DNA from: JAGVSR01 sp963778225
GTDB taxonomy: Bacteria; Pseudomonadota; Alphaproteobacteria; Rhizobiales; Hyphomicrobiaceae
Reading direction: 5' to 3'
Assembly: GCA_963778225.1 (NCBI GenBank)
Contig: CAVZTR010000002.1
Span: forward strand, 1-64,000
Length of the DNA: 64,000 nucleotides
Positions 43,113 to 51,120 of the stretch are shown piece after piece; position 1 is the stretch's first letter, and the number at the start of each line of letters is the position of its first letter. The notes under the pieces were generated by a model. It searched no databases. It had not been told where the DNA came from and saw only the letters and a list, made by a program, of their open reading frames with translations. The position numbers and the translations under genes are program-made.

Positions 43113-43858
43113 CTGCAGCCCTTGGCGGTAATCGTTGGGACGCGGGCGGAGAGGTCGCGCGCCTCGTCGCCGGTTCCGGTGGCGAGGCTCATGTCGATGA
43201 CGGTGTAGACGACGCTCAGGTTTCCGGCACCGCTGGTCGGCAGCCAGTTGCCGCCGCCGGCCGAACGCGACAGCAGACCAACGAAGCGGCCGTCGGGAGA
43301 GATCGCTGCGGTGTCGCTGGTGAAGGCATAGCGTTCGGCGGCATTCTGGATCAGGCGGCCGTCGCGATCGAACACTGCGATGCTCCACCAGGAGGACTCC
43401 GGTGGCCGCAGGGTCATCTCGTAGTCGCATGAAGAATGCAGAGCGCTGCCGTTGCTGTCGTCGCGTGCGAGCCACGTTTCGGCGACTTCGCTGGACAGCG
43501 GAAGAGCACCAAGGCGCGCATAGTGGGCGCGCGTGTACGGGTCGGCATCGGGCCGCGCAGCCGTGGTCCACAACGTCCAAGGGCCCTCGGTCACTGTGGA
43601 CAGGCGAGTGCCGACGTCCATCATGTAGTAGGCGCTGCCAAAGCCGCCGGTGAGCACAATAAGAATGAACAGCGCCCAGTCGGTCAGAAGGCGCAGGAAG
43701 ATCGCAATCCGCTTCTTGACCTGATGACGCCAGAAGCTGGTGCCGCGCAGCTTTGCGGTCCATGAGCGCGCGCCGGGGGCGGCACGGGCAAAGAGCCGTT
43801 GCGGCAGCGTCTGCAATCCGCCGCCGAAACGCGTGCCATCGAACAAGGTGCGGATCAT
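43109..43858 (-). CDS. DUF1214 family membrane protein
   Basis: 249 residues with a membrane helix at about 58-80 and a DUF1214 domain after it (WWSIAVFDRDGRLIQNAAERYAFTSDTAAISPDGRFVGLLSR...). Four-base ATGA overlaps link it to pbp1A upstream and the DUF1254 gene downstream, giving a tight three-gene unit. The coupling to a peptidoglycan synthase suggests an envelope role, but nothing more can be read from the sequence. Confidence 0.8.
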   Translation of the reverse strand: MIRTLFDGTRFGGGLQTLPQRLFARAAPGARSWTAKLRGTSFWRHQVKKRIAIFLRLLTDWALFILIVLTGGFGSAYYMMDVGTRLSTVTEGPWTLWTTAARPDADPYTRAHYARLGALPLSSEVAETWLARDDSNGSALHSSCDYEMTLRPPESSWWSIAVFDRDGRLIQNAAERYAFTSDTAAISPDGRFVGLLSRSAGGGNWLPTSGAGNLSVVYTVIDMSLATGTGDEARDLSARVPTITAKGCR

Positions 43859-46134
43859 TGCACGACCCCGCTCGAGCGCGTGTCCGTACTCGCGGCTCGG
43901 CCGGGGGCGGAATTAGGCAAGGCTGCGCGATCACCCGGCTTGCCAGCTGGAGCGGTTGGTGCCGGCGCGCCACCGCTGCCGCCGGCCGGCTTTGCGGCAA
44001 GACCAGCAGCTTTGCGCAGATCGCTTGCCATCTGGCGCAGAGCCTCGCGGGCCGCATCCGGCAGACGGCGCGAGGCCTTGGCTTGAGCTTCCGCTTCGCC
44101 CGTCAACTGGGCGGCCAGCGCCGGGTCGGTGATGCGCAATTGCGCGATGCGCTGCTGTTCGGCGACTTGGGCAGGATGGGGATCGAGACCGGGCAAGGTC
44201 GGGATGTTCATGTCCTTATGAGCGACCGCCATGAAGTCGTGCCAGATGGGCGCTGCGATCTGACCCCCGGTGTTGCCGTTTGCCATGGGCCGGTTGTCGT
44301 CGTTGCCGAGCCAGACGGAGGCCACATAACGGCCGGTGAACCCGACGAACCAGATGTCGTTCGGCCCGGAGCTCGTGCCGGTCTTGCCTGCCGAATGTGT
44401 AAACTCGAGGCCGGCGCGCTGGGCGGTGCCGTCGGTGACAACCTTGTTCATCATCCAGTTCATGCCGGCGGCGACTTCCGGCTTTACGATCTGCGGTGGA
44501 GCGGGTTCGTCGCGCTCGCGGCTGTAGATCAGTTCGCCCTTGGAATTGTAGATTTCAGTGATGGCGTAGGGCAGGGCGCGTTTGCCGCCGTTGGCGAACG
44601 TGGCGAAACCGCCGGTGTGCTCGAGCGGTGTGATGCCATAGTCGCCGAGCGCCATAGAACAGGTCTTGCGGATGCCCTTGATGCCGAGGCGCTGGGTCAT
44701 CTCGATGACGTTCTCGCGGCCGACGGCAAAAGAGAGTTCGGCGGCAACGGTGTTCAAGGATTTGGCGAGGGCCATCCACAACGGCAGGCGCGAGCCCGAG
44801 CCGCCGCCTCCGCCGTAGTTGGACGGGCTCCAGCGTCCGCACGACCGGGACGCGTCGCGGACAACGGTCGTCGGTTTGTAACCGCGTTCGAGCGCGGTGG
44901 CGTAAACATAGACCTTGAATGATGATCCTGGCTGGCGGCGCGCGTTGGTGGCGCGATTGAACTGGCTTTCGCCGTAGTCGGGTCCTCCGACCATGGCGCG
45001 CACGGCGCCGTCGGTTTCCATGGCGACCAGCGCGCCGGAGTTGAGACGCAGGCTGCGGCCGCGCTGGCGGATGAAGGGTACGATGGTATCGTCGGCAGCT
45101 TTCTGCATCGACAGATCGATCGTGGTGCGCGCGGTGAGCACATACTGGCCTTTGCCTTCCGCCAGCTTCTGCACTTCTTCGAAGGCGTAATCGAGGAACC
45201 AATCCGGGCTGTCGGTGGTGCGCGCTTCGACGATTTTCGCCGGATTGAGACGCGCTTCGTGGACCTCTGCGGCGGTAAAGAACCCGGCTTCGACGAGGTT
45301 CTGCAAAACTTCGTTGGTACGTGCGCGGGATGCGGGCAGGTTGACGTGCGGCGCGTACTTCGTCGGCGCTTTATAGAGTCCGCCGAGAAGGGCTGCCTCG
45401 GCGAGGGTCACCTCGCGAATGGATTTGCCGAAATAGAACTGTGCAGCAGCTTCCACGCCAAAGGCTCCGCCGCCCATGTACGCGCGGTCGAGGTAGAGCT
45501 TGAGGATTTCACGCTTGGTGAAGCGGCTCTCGAGCAGGAAGGAGAGGAACAGCTCCTTGATCTTGCGCTCCAGGGAGCGTTCCGAGGAGAGGAACAGGTT
45601 TTTCGCCAGCTGCTGGGTGAGCGATGAGCCGCCCTGGACGACATCGTTGGCGCGCAGGTTTTCAGCCAGTGCGCGGGCGGTACCGAGCACGTCGATGCCA
45701 TAGTGCTCGAAGAAGCGGCGGTCTTCGGTGGCAAGCGTGGCTTTGATCACGCTCTCGGGTATTTCTTCGAGCGGCACGGCATCGTTGTGCAGGATGCCCC
45801 GCTTGCCGATCTCGTTGCCCTCCTTATCGAGCAACTTGACGCTGTAGCGGCCCGTGAGGAACTTGCCTTCATCGAACTCATTGAAGGCGGGAATGGCGAG
45901 CGCGAAGAGAACGACGAAGCCGCCGGCCCCCAATGTCAGACCTTCGGAGGCCAGTTCATTGAAGAGGCGCTTCCAGCCGGTCAGCTGAAATCGGGCAAAG
46001 AAGGTCTGGCCGGCGTTCCAGGCGTCGCGGACGCGCGACCACGTTTCCGACAGGGTCGAATCGATCTTGGCATCGAGACCAAGAAGGTTCGAGAGCTTGT
46101 CACGGCCGCCCTGCTTGAAAAACCAGTCGCTCAA
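43855..46134 (-). CDS. Penicillin-binding protein 1A-type bifunctional peptidoglycan synthase
   Basis: 759 residues. One membrane helix (about 67-85), a GT51 glycosyltransferase domain with Glu137 in LATEDRRFFEH and GGSSLTQQLAKNLF, and a transpeptidase domain with Ser404-Lys407 (SSFK), SLN and Lys584 in KTGTSS. Polymerises and cross-links peptidoglycan in the periplasm. A Pro/Ala-rich tail is at the C-terminus. Start is read as TTG 46134 because the conserved N-terminus begins there. First gene of a coupled unit with the DUF1214 and DUF1254 genes. Confidence 0.92.
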   Translation of the reverse strand: MSDWFFKQGGRDKLSNLLGLDAKIDSTLSETWSRVRDAWNAGQTFFARFQLTGWKRLFNELASEGLTLGAGGFVVLFALAIPAFNEFDEGKFLTGRYSVKLLDKEGNEIGKRGILHNDAVPLEEIPESVIKATLATEDRRFFEHYGIDVLGTARALAENLRANDVVQGGSSLTQQLAKNLFLSSERSLERKIKELFLSFLLESRFTKREILKLYLDRAYMGGGAFGVEAAAQFYFGKSIREVTLAEAALLGGLYKAPTKYAPHVNLPASRARTNEVLQNLVEAGFFTAAEVHEARLNPAKIVEARTTDSPDWFLDYAFEEVQKLAEGKGQYVLTARTTIDLSMQKAADDTIVPFIRQRGRSLRLNSGALVAMETDGAVRAMVGGPDYGESQFNRATNARRQPGSSFKVYVYATALERGYKPTTVVRDASRSCGRWSPSNYGGGGGSGSRLPLWMALAKSLNTVAAELSFAVGRENVIEMTQRLGIKGIRKTCSMALGDYGITPLEHTGGFATFANGGKRALPYAITEIYNSKGELIYSRERDEPAPPQIVKPEVAAGMNWMMNKVVTDGTAQRAGLEFTHSAGKTGTSSGPNDIWFVGFTGRYVASVWLGNDDNRPMANGNTGGQIAAPIWHDFMAVAHKDMNIPTLPGLDPHPAQVAEQQRIAQLRITDPALAAQLTGEAEAQAKASRRLPDAAREALRQMASDLRKAAGLAAKPAGGSGGAPAPTAPAGKPGDRAALPNSAPGRAASTDTRSSGVVQ

Positions 46135-46362
46135 ACTCGTCCGCCTCGCTAATGACGTCTTCTATCGAGGACGCAATCCTCGAACCACGGCCGCGAACAC
46201 CAACCGGACCCCTTAACACCGGGACCTCTCGACGACAGACGCGCGGCGCCGACAAAAGGGCAGCACGACATGGCCAAGATGGGGCAGGGCCGGCGGAATC
46301 GTTCGCGATCCGAGGCCCCAGATCTAGCACTTTCCGCCCCAGAGGCGCGAGGGGGCCGTGGC

Positions 46363-46848
46363 ATGCCCGAACGTGTCAAGGTCAAAGACGGTGTCGAGCC
46401 TAAGCCCTTTTGGGAAACAAAGTCCCTGGAGGAGATGACGGCTGCGGAATGGGAATCGCTCTGCGACGGCTGCGGGCGATGCTGCCTCAACAAACTCGAG
46501 GACGAGGATACGGGCGAAATCGTGCTGACGCGGCTGTCCTGTGCGCTGCTCGATATCGGGCAATGCCGGTGCTCGGATTACGCGAACCGGTTCGACAAGA
46601 TGCCGGACTGCATCAATCTCACGCCGGAAAAGGTGCGGACGCTGAAATGGCTGCCGGCGACGTGTGGATACCGGCGCGTGAAGGAAGGCCGTGGGCTGGC
46701 ATGGTGGCACCCGCTACTATCAGGTGACCCGGAAACCGTGCACCAAGCGGGAATCTCGGTGCGCGGCTTCGCTCGGTCGGAGAAGGGTGTGCGGGCCCAC
46801 AACTTCGCCCGGTACATCATTTCAGATTTCGAGGACGGCGAGAGTTAG
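46363..46848 (+). CDS. UPF0260 (YcgN-like) cysteine-cluster protein
   Basis: 161 residues, the family's usual length. A set of cysteines in CDGCGRCC, LSCALLDIGQCRCSDYANR and MPDC marks the YcgN/UPF0260 cysteine cluster, which probably binds a metal or Fe-S centre. Role unknown. ATG 46363 with GAGGGGG upstream was chosen; the frame is open to ATG 46270 but the added 31 residues are low complexity. Confidence 0.9.
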   Translation: MPERVKVKDGVEPKPFWETKSLEEMTAAEWESLCDGCGRCCLNKLEDEDTGEIVLTRLSCALLDIGQCRCSDYANRFDKMPDCINLTPEKVRTLKWLPATCGYRRVKEGRGLAWWHPLLSGDPETVHQAGISVRGFARSEKGVRAHNFARYIISDFEDGES

Positions 46849-46873
46849 GTCGCTCGCCGCCTCTCTCGTAGCG

Positions 46874-47287
46874 TTAGCGGCGGCGGTGATACACGCGGTG
46901 CGCCCTGTATGCGCGGCGAGCTCCATAACCGCGATAGGGGCTGTAGTACGACCGCGCGCGGGCATACCCGTATGGGCGATAGTAACCGTAGGGACGATAG
47001 GCCCGGTAGGGGCGATAGACGCGGTAAGGGCGATAGTAATAGGCGTCGTCATAATAGTCGTCGTTATAAGAGTAGGCGGGGTAGCCGCCGTAGCCATAGC
47101 CGTAATAAGGCCGGTAATAGTGGTGACGGTAGGCGCTGCCGATGATAACTGCGGTGGCAACGCCAGCCGCTATGCCCCAACCCAAGCCGCGATAGCGATG
47201 TGCATCGGCGCGATCAGTGGCGACCGTCATGCTTGCGACCGCGACCAGGAGTGCGAGGACGAGGCCACTTAGAGAACGCGTACGCAT
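46874..47287 (-). CDS. Exported Tyr/Arg-rich repeat protein
   Basis: 137 residues: signal peptide (LVLALLVAVASMTVATDRADA), a hydrophobic Gly-rich segment, then a long Tyr/Arg/Pro-rich tail with repeats of YRPY and PYR/PYG and an RRR end. The DNA is correspondingly repetitive at 46960-47060 (GGGCGATAG/GTAGGG units). GGGAGG precedes ATG 47287. Similar Tyr-rich proteins of unknown role are common in Hyphomicrobiales. Confidence 0.75.
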   Translation of the reverse strand: MRTRSLSGLVLALLVAVASMTVATDRADAHRYRGLGWGIAAGVATAVIIGSAYRHHYYRPYYGYGYGGYPAYSYNDDYYDDAYYYRPYRVYRPYRAYRPYGYYRPYGYARARSYYSPYRGYGARRAYRAHRVYHRRR

Positions 47288-47750
47288 TGAAACCTCCCAT
47301 TGATACGGGGTTGCGTTCGAGGACGCTCCCGTGCTGCGAGATCGTTGGACGATACCGCGATGGGGTTCGTTGATGAAGATCAATTTCTTGGATCGTCCGC
47401 AGACCAACGATGAACCAACTCATTGCGCAGCGACGATGAAGCTTGGGCGGGTCGAGCAGTCCGACATCATCGCGTATTTACGACTTATCCCCGCATCGAC
47501 GGAGTGCGATAGACTGAGTGGTTGCGTTCTTTCACGCCATCTAACTATCTGATTATGATAGATTATTTTAGATTTTTTGTTTGACAGCGTGACGGTCGTC
47601 GTGTAGGTTTTTTGTATGGTGCGAGAGTTGCGGGCGGTTCGAATGCGGTGATGCATTCGGGCCGTTTTGTTTTCGCGGCTCTTTGTGAGGCGCGGCTCGC
47701 ACCAGTTCGCATTTCTATCCCGGCATCGATGAAGACTGGAGTGGCTCCGC
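47288..47750. other. 463-bp intergenic stretch before the phage-like remnant
   Basis: No gene was found. 47540-47585 is strikingly AT-rich for this chromosome and includes CTATC-TGATTAT-GATAG. It is followed by a TTGACA promoter element at 47581 and the hairpin plus T-run at 47635-47673. The rest shows nothing recognisable. Confidence 0.5.
47581..47673 (+). ncRNA. Candidate short transcript or attenuator: promoter followed by terminator
   Basis: TTGACA (47581-47586) sits behind an AT-rich UP-like tract, with a weak -10 (TAGGTT) 17 bases later. About 25 bases on, a stem CGAATGC/GCATTCG (47640-47659), extended by CGG/CCG, is followed by TTTTGTTTT. Transcription from here would give an RNA of about 58 bases ending at about 47673, ahead of the gene at 47751. 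It could be an sRNA or a leader with attenuation. Confidence 0.35.
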
Positions 47751-48359
47751 ATGGCGCGTCCGCGTGTGGTCCTCGATGACGACGCATGGGCGGCGGTCCG
47801 TGTGGCGTATGAGGACACGCCAGAGCCGGTGACGCGGATCCTCGCGCGGTTCGGAATACAGCGGCATCAGCTCTATGACCGCATCGCGCTCGAGAACTGG
47901 CGGATGCGGTCGTCGGGCGTCGTCAAGTCGGCCGCGGACGTGGCACCGCCGGTTGCGCGACCACCACCGTTGCTGCGGGCCGAGCCTGCGACCAGCGATC
48001 CGGTGGTTGAAGGAACCGGCTGCTCGGTCGAGGGCGATCGACCAGTGCAATCGCACGCGGAGCGCATGGAGCGGCTCTATCGCATCATCGACCGGCTACT
48101 GGAAAAGATGGAGAGCAACGTGGTCAACAATCCCAACATGACGGCACAAGAACAGGAACGGGCGGCGAAGGCGCTGACGTCGACGATGACGGCGATGGAG
48201 CGGATGACCGACATCGCCGATCCGAAGAAAGCGCCCGAGACGTCCGACGGAGGCAAGAATAATGACAGTGCCGAAGCCGAACGGATGCGTCGCGAGATTG
48301 CGGAGCGTCTTGAGCGGCTCAGCGCCAAACTGCACGACGGCACCGGCAAGTCTGAGTGA
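47751..48359 (+). CDS. Hypothetical protein upstream of terminase remnant (phage/GTA-associated)
   Basis: 202 residues. The N-terminus (MARPRVVLDDDAWAAVRVAYEDTPEPVTRILARFGIQRHQLYDRI) resembles a helix-turn-helix or small-terminase-like start; the C-terminal half is helical and charged, possibly coiled coil (about 100-195). It overlaps the terminase stub by about 98 bases if that begins at ATG 48262. Genes of this kind often precede the large terminase in gene-transfer-agent clusters. The frame is intact although its neighbours are broken. Confidence 0.6.
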   Translation: MARPRVVLDDDAWAAVRVAYEDTPEPVTRILARFGIQRHQLYDRIALENWRMRSSGVVKSAADVAPPVARPPPLLRAEPATSDPVVEGTGCSVEGDRPVQSHAERMERLYRIIDRLLEKMESNVVNNPNMTAQEQERAAKALTSTMTAMERMTDIADPKKAPETSDGGKNNDSAEAERMRREIAERLERLSAKLHDGTGKSE

Positions 48360-48777
48360 TCTCACCGACGCCCAGATCCGCCGGATCTACTTCGACTGGC
48401 GGTTCTGGGCGCGGGACGATCAGCTGCCACCGGAGTCGGCTGACGATTGGCGCGTTTGGCTGCTGCTCGGCGGCCGTGGCGCCGGCAAAACACGCGCGGG
48501 GGCGGAGTGGGTTCGCGCGCAGGCTTTGGGTTTGTGGGACTCACAGGTAGCCGCATCGTCAGGTGCTGGTCCTCAACGGCGGCGGATCGCGCTGATCGGC
48601 GAGACGTTCGCCGACGTGCGGCGGGTGATGATCGAGGGCGCGTCCGGGCTTCTCAGCGTGCATCCGGAGAGCGAGCGGCCGGTGTTCGAAGCGTCGAACG
48701 GGCGCATCGTGTGGCCGAATGGGTCGGTGGCGCATGTGTTTTCGCGAGACGCCGGATACAGCGCGGGCCGAATATGA
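48262..48777 (+). pseudogene. Large terminase subunit, N-terminal stub (phage/GTA remnant)
   Basis: About 170 residues of a terminase ATPase: WLLLGGRGAGKTRAGAEWVRA is the Walker A motif (GGRGAGKT), followed by IALIGETFADVRRVMIEGASGLL and NGRIVWPNGSVAHVFS. Full GTA-type terminases are over 400 residues; the Walker B and nuclease domain are missing. After about 48743 the likely continuation is in another frame (ETPDTARAEYEFAWC) and runs straight into a lysin-type sequence. ATG 48262 is the upstream limit; a later TTG may be the real start. Confidence 0.75.
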
Positions 48778-49710
48778 GTTCGCCTGGTGTGCCGCGTTCG
48801 CGGGGGCCATGCTGGAGCGGTCGGGGCATCGCTCAACGCGGTCGTCTGCGGGCGCGATCTTATCTCGTCTGGGGTGATGCGCTCGAGGCGCCGCGGACGG
48901 GTTGCGTGGCTGTGCTGTCGCGCGGTTCTAATGTGGCGCTCGGGCACGTGGGTTTCGTCGTTGGCGAAACGGACAGTGGCCTCGTGCTGCTCGGTGGCAA
49001 CCAGCGCAACGCGGTGACGGTGCAGGTGTTTGCGCGGTCGCGGCTGCTCGGCTTCAGATGGCCGGGTGATGTTTCTGACGACCCGCCCGCCGTTCCTGCT
49101 GAGGTTCGCGATGACGACCGGTTCGACGCTGCGCTGACCCACGTCCTCAAGATGGAGGGCGGATATAGCGATGACCCTCACGATCCCGGCGGGCCGACGA
49201 ACTACGGCATCACGTTGAGAACGTATGCGACCTACGTCGGCAGGACGGTGGACGCGTCATCACGGTCGTCGCTGATTGCGGGATTGCGATCGATCGATGC
49301 AGAGACGGTGCGCGCAATCTACCGGAAGCGCTATTGGCTGCCGTCCTATAGCGCGAGAGCTCCCTGCGGGACTTGATCTGTTCCACTTCGATGCAGCTGT
49401 GAACCACGGCGTCGGCGGGGCAACGCGGTTCTTGCAGGAGGCGCTCAATGTGGAGGCCGACGGTGAGATCGGTCCGATCACGCGGCGGGCCTTCCAGTCG
49501 GCCAAGGTCGACACCGTCATCAACCGTTATGCGGCCATACGCGAGCGGCGCTATCGCGCGCTCCCGCACTTCTGGCGGTTTGGCCGCGGGTGGCTCAATC
49601 GCGTGGCAGCCACCAAAGCTGCGGCTCTTTCCCAAGGGGCCGCTGATCCCGCGCCGCCGGCGCTCAACGCTCAGTCCAAACCGAAACTTGCAAATGAAGG
49701 AGTTGCTTCC
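48743..49710 (+). pseudogene. Remnant of phage-type lysin: TIGR02594/CHAP-like piece plus GH108 lysozyme-like domain, frameshifted
   Basis: Three frames are needed. Frame one gives FAWCAAFAGAMLERSGHRS; from about 48845 another gives ARSYLVWGDALEAPRTGCVAVLSRG...GHVGFVVGE, as in TIGR02594-family wall peptidases. The same frame then has LKMEGGYSDDPHDPGGPTNYGIT, the catalytic Glu region of glycoside hydrolase 108. At about 49352 it breaks again, and ELPAGLDLFHFDAAVNHGVGGATRFLQ continues the GH108 domain and its peptidoglycan-binding tail in a third frame. Clearly decayed. Confidence 0.75.
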
Positions 49711-49977
49711 ATGACCGATACTGCAACGTCGACGAAGTGGTGGGGCCATTCGCTTACCGTGTGGGGTGCGTTCGTCACTGCGGCCGCAGCCATTCTGCCG
49801 ACACTTGGGCCGCTGGTGGGGCTCGACATCACGAGCGATGCTGTGCGTCAGATCGGAAGCGATGCCGGGGCAATCGTCCAGGCGATTGCCGCATTCATCG
49901 GCACACTCATGACGCTCTATGGTCGGGCCCGGGCAACGGCTCCGCTCGTTCGGCGCGAGATGAATGTAAAGCTTTAG
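49711..49977 (+). CDS. Holin-like or phage-associated small membrane protein
   Basis: 88 residues with two hydrophobic segments (about 12-32 and 48-66) and a short basic end. AAGGAG lies 8 bases before ATG 49711, so it can be translated on its own even though it is in frame with the broken lysin upstream. Position after a GH108 lysin suggests a holin or spacer of the same phage/GTA remnant. Confidence 0.6.
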   Translation: MTDTATSTKWWGHSLTVWGAFVTAAAAILPTLGPLVGLDITSDAVRQIGSDAGAIVQAIAAFIGTLMTLYGRARATAPLVRREMNVKL

Positions 49978-50059
49978 CACGCGCCATTCATGCGGGGTTC
50001 AGTCGGGTTGGTGTAGTGTCGGGTGAATTGTGGCCGGCTATTCTCTCAACGCACTCATC

Positions 50060-50359
50060 ATGATGCTCCGTTTCCGACACCTTGTCTTTGCGTTGGCTCT
50101 CGCGGCGCCGGTCCGTTCCGCGGGGGCGGACGAGGTTTGCATTGAGGATTGGTCGACGGCCGTGCCGGTGGTCAAATCCGAAGGTCTTGCGAGCGTCGAA
50201 GCGGTCACGGCCCTTGCGCGCAAGCGGCTGAAGGGGGATCTGGTCAAGGTGACGCTCTGTATGCAAGGGCAGACGTATGTCTACCGGCTTTTGATGCGCG
50301 GACGGGATGGGCGGCACACTCGCGTCATCGTGGATGCCAAGCGGCCGTTCAGCCGCTAG
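50060..50359 (+). CDS. Exported PepSY-like small protein
   Basis: 99 residues: signal peptide (MMLRFRHLVFALALAAPVRSAGA), then a small alpha/beta domain in which VEAVTALARKRLKGDLVKVTLCMQGQTYVYRLLMRGRDGRHTRVIVDA has the PepSY pattern. Such proteins often precede the FeuP/FeuQ-type two-component pair, as here (90-base gap), and may modulate the sensor in the periplasm. ATG 50060 preferred for the signal peptide; GTG 50030 has a weak SD. Confidence 0.7.
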   Translation: MMLRFRHLVFALALAAPVRSAGADEVCIEDWSTAVPVVKSEGLASVEAVTALARKRLKGDLVKVTLCMQGQTYVYRLLMRGRDGRHTRVIVDAKRPFSR

Positions 50360-50448
50360 GAAACGCCGTATTCCTCTCTATAATCGAGGCGGTGGCCGGA
50401 GTTGCAAAAAACCGGCTCTGCAACCTGAAGGCCAAGGAACCGGCACCC

Positions 50449-51120
50449 GTGCGAATACTCGTCGTCGAAGATGATAAGGATCTTAACCGGCAACTCGTCC
50501 GGGCGCTTGGGGATGCGGGCTATGCGGTCGATACCGCATACGACGGTGAGGAGGGGCATTTTCTCGGCGACACCGAACCCTACGATCTCATCATCCTTGA
50601 TTTGGGACTGCCCAAGAAGGACGGCATTTCAGTGCTGGAGCAGTGGCGCCGCTCCAACCGCGTCGTGCCGGTGATCATACTCACAGCGCGCGACCGGTGG
50701 AGCGACAAGGTCTCCGGCATGGATGCGGGCGCAGACGATTACGTCGCCAAGCCCTTTCATATGGAGGAGCTGCTCGCCCGTGTGCGCGCGCAGGTGCGGC
50801 GTGCGTCGGGCCATGCGAAGAGTGAAATTGAATGCGGGCCGGTTCGGCTGGATACGAAGACGGCGCGCGTGACGTGCAACGGACAACAGGTGAAGCTGAC
50901 GTCGCATGAATACCGGCTGCTTGCCTATCTGATGCATCATCGTGGTCGGGTCGTGTCGCGAACGGAACTCGTCGAGCATCTTTACGAGCAGGATTTCGAT
51001 CGCGACAGCAACACCATCGAAGTCTTCATCGGCCGGTTGCGCAAGAAACTGCCAACGGAAGTGATCGAGACGGTTCGCGGGCTCGGCTACCGCATGGGTC
51101 AGGGCGGAGATGCGGTTTAA
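50449..51120 (+). CDS. feuP: OmpR-family response regulator, FeuP-like
   Basis: 223 residues: receiver domain with phosphoacceptor Asp51 (LILDLGLPKKDG) and Lys in AKPFHMEE, then a winged-helix DNA-binding domain (LTSHEYRLLAYLMHHRGRVVSRTELVEHLY...TVRGLGYRM). Start is GTG 50449 with AAGGA upstream. Overlaps the sensor gene by 11 bases. The sequence and order fit the FeuP/FeuQ pair of Rhizobiales, which controls envelope and osmotic functions; the targets here are unknown. Confidence 0.85.
   Translation: MRILVVEDDKDLNRQLVRALGDAGYAVDTAYDGEEGHFLGDTEPYDLIILDLGLPKKDGISVLEQWRRSNRVVPVIILTARDRWSDKVSGMDAGADDYVAKPFHMEELLARVRAQVRRASGHAKSEIECGPVRLDTKTARVTCNGQQVKLTSHEYRLLAYLMHHRGRVVSRTELVEHLYEQDFDRDSNTIEVFIGRLRKKLPTEVIETVRGLGYRMGQGGDAV

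Noticed and set aside
47630..47665. Resemblance of GGTTCGAAT at 47636 to a tRNA T-loop or attachment repeat of the tRNA at 1-38
   Set aside because: Only the TTCGAAT core matches; flanking bases differ and form a terminator-like stem instead.
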